Shown piece by piece: positions 61,702-64,000 of a stretch of 64,000 bases of DNA. The notes under the pieces were generated by a model. That model searched no databases. It was not told the origin of the DNA and saw only the letters and a list, made by a program, of their open reading frames with translations. The stretch spans positions 62,001 through 126,000 of the forward strand of contig JAZUNN010000073.1 in NCBI GenBank assembly GCA_045604155.1, in the 5' to 3' direction. The DNA is from JAISGQ01 sp045604155. Its GTDB lineage: Bacteria > Bacillota > Clostridia > Oscillospirales > Acutalibacteraceae. The translations under genes were made by a program, and so were the position numbers. The stretch's first letter is position 1. Each line of letters opens with the position of its first letter.

Positions 61702-63258
61702 TTATTTTGCGTAGTCAATAGTTCTGCTTTCACGGATGATATTGACCTTGATCTGACCGGGATAGTCAAGCTCATTTTCGATCTTCTGACAGATCTCACG
61801 GGCAATAAGTGCCATATTGTCGTCCTTGACGACCTCGGGCTTGACCATTACGCGGATCTCACGACCTGCCTGGATTGCAAAGCAGCGCTCAACGCCTTCA
61901 AAGCTGTTTGCGATTTCCTCAAGCTGCTGGAGTCTGCGTATGTAGTTTTCCAGATTCTCTCGACGTGCTCCGGGACGTGCTGCGGAAATAGCATCCGCTG
62001 CCTGAACAAGTATATCGAGAATTCCGCTGGGCTCTACATCGTTGTGATGAGCCTGAATTGCGTGTACGATAGCGTCGGACTCCTTGTATTTCTTTGCGTA
62101 CTCAACGCCCAGGCTTACGTGGGTGCCTTCCATTTCATGGTCAAGACCCTTGCCTATATCGTGAAGGAGACCTGCTCTGCGTGCCTGAGTGGGATTGAGA
62201 CCCAGCTCGGTTGCCATAAGTCCTGCGAGGTAGGATACCTCAAGGGAGTGGATAAGAACATTCTGTCCGTAACTGGTGCGGTAACGCAGCCGACCAATCA
62301 GCTTGACAAGCTCGGGATGCAGTCCGATGACGCCGGATTCCAGCACGGCACGTTCGCCTTCTGCCTTCATGGTGGCCTCAACATCTCTGCGAGCCTTTTC
62401 GATGGTTTCTTCGATTCTGGACGGATGAATTCTTCCGTCATTGATAAGTCTTTCCAGTGCCTGACGTGCAATTTCTCGTCTTACGGGGTCATAGCAGGAA
62501 AGGGTGATTGCTTCGGGTGTATCGTCGATGATAAGGTCGACTCCTGTGAGAGTTTCTATCGCACGGATATTTCTGCCCTCACGTCCGATGATTCTGCCCT
62601 TCATTTCGTCATTGGGCAGCGGGACTACGGAAACGGTAGCCTCTACAACATGGTCTGCAGCGCAGCGCTGGATTGCCTGAGAAATGATCTCTCTTGCCTT
62701 TGCGTCGCACTCGTCCTTGGTCTTCTGCTCGAAGGCTTGAATCTTCATTGCCTTCTCGTGGGTCAGCTCATTGTCAAGAACATTGAGCAGGTGAGCCTTT
62801 GCCTGCTCCTCGGTGAATCCGGAAATGCGCTCTGCATATTCCTTCTGGAGTCTTTTGTAGTCCTCTGCCTCCTGAAGCTTTGTATCTGCCTGTGCAAGCT
62901 TTTCTGCAAGCGCCTGCTCCTTCTTTTCGAAGTTTTCCATCTTCTTGTCGAGGGTTTCTTCCTTCTGGGTGAGCTTGCGCTCCTGACGCTGGACTTCTTT
63001 TCTGCGCTCGGAAAGCTCTTTGTCGCTTTCGTTGCGGAGTCTGTGGATTTCATCCTTGCCTTCAAGAATAGCCTCTTTCTTACGTGCTTCGGCTGCCTTG
63101 TAGGCATCGTTTACAATTCTTCTTGCTTCTTCTTCAGCAGAACCGGTTATGCGTTCTGCTGTTCTTTTTCTCTGTTCAATGCCAAGATAAAACCCGACTG
63201 CACCGGTCAGAGCCGCTGCAGCAAGGCATATCAGCAGTACCCAATACCATGCTAACAA
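61702..63258 (-). CDS. rny: Ribonuclease Y
   Basis: Membrane-anchored endoribonuclease that initiates mRNA decay. The 518-residue protein has an N-terminal membrane segment (about 4-25), a long coiled coil (about 30-180: RRIVNDAYKAAEARKKEAIL, ELSERRKEVQRQERKL), a KH RNA-binding domain with GRIIGREGRNI (about 210-270) and an HD domain with HSLEVSYL, LLHDIGKGLDHE and AHHNDVEP (about 335-425). The start is TTG at 63258, 10 bases after GGAGG; no in-frame ATG is near. It has its own promoter and terminator. Confidence 0.96.
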   Translation of the reverse strand: MLAWYWVLLICLAAAALTGAVGFYLGIEQRKRTAERITGSAEEEARRIVNDAYKAAEARKKEAILEGKDEIHRLRNESDKELSERRKEVQRQERKLTQKEETLDKKMENFEKKEQALAEKLAQADTKLQEAEDYKRLQKEYAERISGFTEEQAKAHLLNVLDNELTHEKAMKIQAFEQKTKDECDAKAREIISQAIQRCAADHVVEATVSVVPLPNDEMKGRIIGREGRNIRAIETLTGVDLIIDDTPEAITLSCYDPVRREIARQALERLINDGRIHPSRIEETIEKARRDVEATMKAEGERAVLESGVIGLHPELVKLIGRLRYRTSYGQNVLIHSLEVSYLAGLMATELGLNPTQARRAGLLHDIGKGLDHEMEGTHVSLGVEYAKKYKESDAIVHAIQAHHNDVEPSGILDILVQAADAISAARPGARRENLENYIRRLQQLEEIANSFEGVERCFAIQAGREIRVMVKPEVVKDDNMALIAREICQKIENELDYPGQIKVNIIRESRTIDYAK

Positions 63259-63423
63259 TGGTACATTTCCTCCTTATTCTTAAGAATTCTTTTAATATAG
63301 GAATGTTTGTAAAAAATCATTGCCAAAGGGTGCGTTACGTCCTGTTGGCGGAGCTTCTTCCGTTTAATGCCTGCGGCGCTGACGAAGTACGCAGCAGAAG
63401 ATAGACGTGTAGAATACACTCCA
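63259..63423 (-). promoter_or_regulatory. RNase Y leader
   Basis: About 165 bases of untranslated leader between the predicted start point and the TTG. It is GC-richer than its surroundings around 63330-63400 and can form local stems, but I recognise no known element. The rest of the gap up to 63577 is AT-rich and without a gene. Confidence 0.4.
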
Positions 63424-63429
63424 ATGTAT

Positions 63430-63459
63430 ACTATATCTCAAATTATGTACATTTGTCAA
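63430..63459 (-). promoter_or_regulatory. Promoter of the RNase Y gene
   Basis: On the minus strand TTGACA (63454-63459) and TATAGT (63430-63435) with an 18-base spacer. Confidence 0.8.
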
Positions 63460-63577
63460 GGAAAAACGGAAGAATCAGGTTAATAAATTGGAGATATTGC
63501 AGAGAAAAATCTGCTCAAATCCTTCTTTCTGTATTCTTAGCTGAAGAATATGTGAACAAACTGTTACATAATTGTAG

Positions 63578-63606
63578 TTGTTTTTCTTTGAAAAGTATTG
63601 TAAAAT
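63578..63606 (+). promoter_or_regulatory. Candidate promoter of the last lipoprotein gene
   Basis: TTGTTT at 63578-63583 and TAAAAT at 63601-63606, spaced 17 bases, 47 bases before the ATG at 63653. Box match is moderate. Confidence 0.5.
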
Positions 63607-63652
63607 ATATCTGCATAAATTTCCCATTATCAAAAACGGGGTGATATTTATA

Positions 63653-64000
63653 ATGAAAAAGATTTTTGTAAAACGCATATTTTCCGTTATGCTTGCCGCT
63701 GCAATGCTTTTCTCCATAACTGCACTCTGCGGCTGTGAGGAAATCCTTTCCTATACCTTCGATGACATGGAAGCATACAACGACTTCTACGGCACCGAGG
63801 ATGACAGCTACGACTCCATCTACGACGATTACGATGAGGACTACGACTACAGCTACGGCGGCTACAGCCAGGACGATTACATCGCCTTTGACTACGGCGA
63901 TGACGACAGCTATGAGCAGAATACAGTTGTCGATACGGAGGACACCGTTGAAACAAACGAGGCTGCCGAGGCTATAACCTCCATGTTCTCCGACACCGTT
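63653..64000 (+). CDS. Acidic Tyr/Asp-rich lipoprotein (truncated by window edge)
   Basis: The first 116 codons of a lipoprotein: signal peptide MKKIFVKRIFSVMLAAAML with lipobox LCGC (Cys28), then a strikingly acidic and aromatic stretch (SYDSIYDDYDEDYDYSYGGY) of about 50 residues before TVETNEAAEAITSMF. The rest lies beyond the window, so the functional domain is unseen. The Asp/Tyr tract could be a flexible stalk or metal- or wall-interacting spacer. GGGGTG lies upstream of the ATG. Confidence 0.75.
   Translation, partial: MKKIFVKRIFSVMLAAAMLFSITALCGCEEILSYTFDDMEAYNDFYGTEDDSYDSIYDDYDEDYDYSYGGYSQDDYIAFDYGDDDSYEQNTVVDTEDTVETNEAAEAITSMFSDTV

Noticed and set aside
61579..63255. A 558-codon open frame on the plus strand
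   Set aside because: Antisense to RNase Y; the product is Cys/Leu-rich without domain structure or ribosome site.
1..64000. tRNA, rRNA, riboswitch, prophage or transposase genes
   Set aside because: None seen on reading the intergenic regions; short RNA elements could still be missed without a covariance search.

Overview
The window reads as chromosome of a Gram-positive, fibre-degrading gut or rumen Firmicute, most like Ruminococcus and relatives (Oscillospiraceae). The pointers are GH5_4-type cellulase lipoproteins, a CUT1 sugar ABC importer without its own ATPase, a cellobiose 2-epimerase/GH130 mannoside phosphorylase pair, GH3, GH13 and GH127 enzymes, RNase Y and a complete mre cluster. 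This placement is inference from gene content; no rRNA or tRNA gene lies in the window.

Layout. 1-8609 (minus) is a housekeeping block read zapA > U32 peptidase > dut > transglutaminase lipoprotein > maf > mreB > mreC > mreD > mrdA/PBP2 (cut by the window edge), covering cell shape and wall elongation. 8816-19490 is a cellulose region: two paralogous GH5 lipoproteins flank a receptor-like Ser/Thr kinase with BspA-type leucine-rich repeats, followed by a solute-binding protein and two permeases whose promoter region shares motifs with the cellulase promoters. 19770-25887 holds an HTH protein, a MATE exporter, a GNAT acetyltransferase, a DUF2804 protein, a PadR-regulated membrane protein and an unknown membrane protein. 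25983-29335 is a mannan-oligosaccharide operon (GH130, 2-epimerase, LacI regulator). 29519-34655 carries a YcxB-like protein, a large VanW protein and a BlaI/BlaR1-type pair. 34700-46850 holds a GH127 arabinofuranosidase, membrane proteins of unknown role, a KtrB/TrkH potassium channel subunit, an ABC-2 exporter with a lipoprotein, and a GH13 enzyme.

46905-54571 is the most unusual part. Two further kinases of the same family stand in tandem, each with its own near-consensus promoter. The cytosolic kinase halves are alike, but one carries about twenty BspA-type repeats outside the membrane and the other an internalin-like repeat domain. A convergent neighbour is a membrane-anchored internalin-like LRR protein with no kinase but with the same C-terminal ending. 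Together with the kinase at 10900 this looks like a bacterial receptor-kinase family with exchangeable ectodomains. Ligands and targets cannot be read from the sequence.

54740-64000 carries a GH3 glycosidase, an operon of two membrane proteins with a membrane-tethered M20 peptidase, an FMN-binding-like membrane protein, RNase Y, and the start of an acidic Tyr/Asp-rich lipoprotein cut by the right edge. Several intergenic gaps contain copies of a short two-hairpin repeat.
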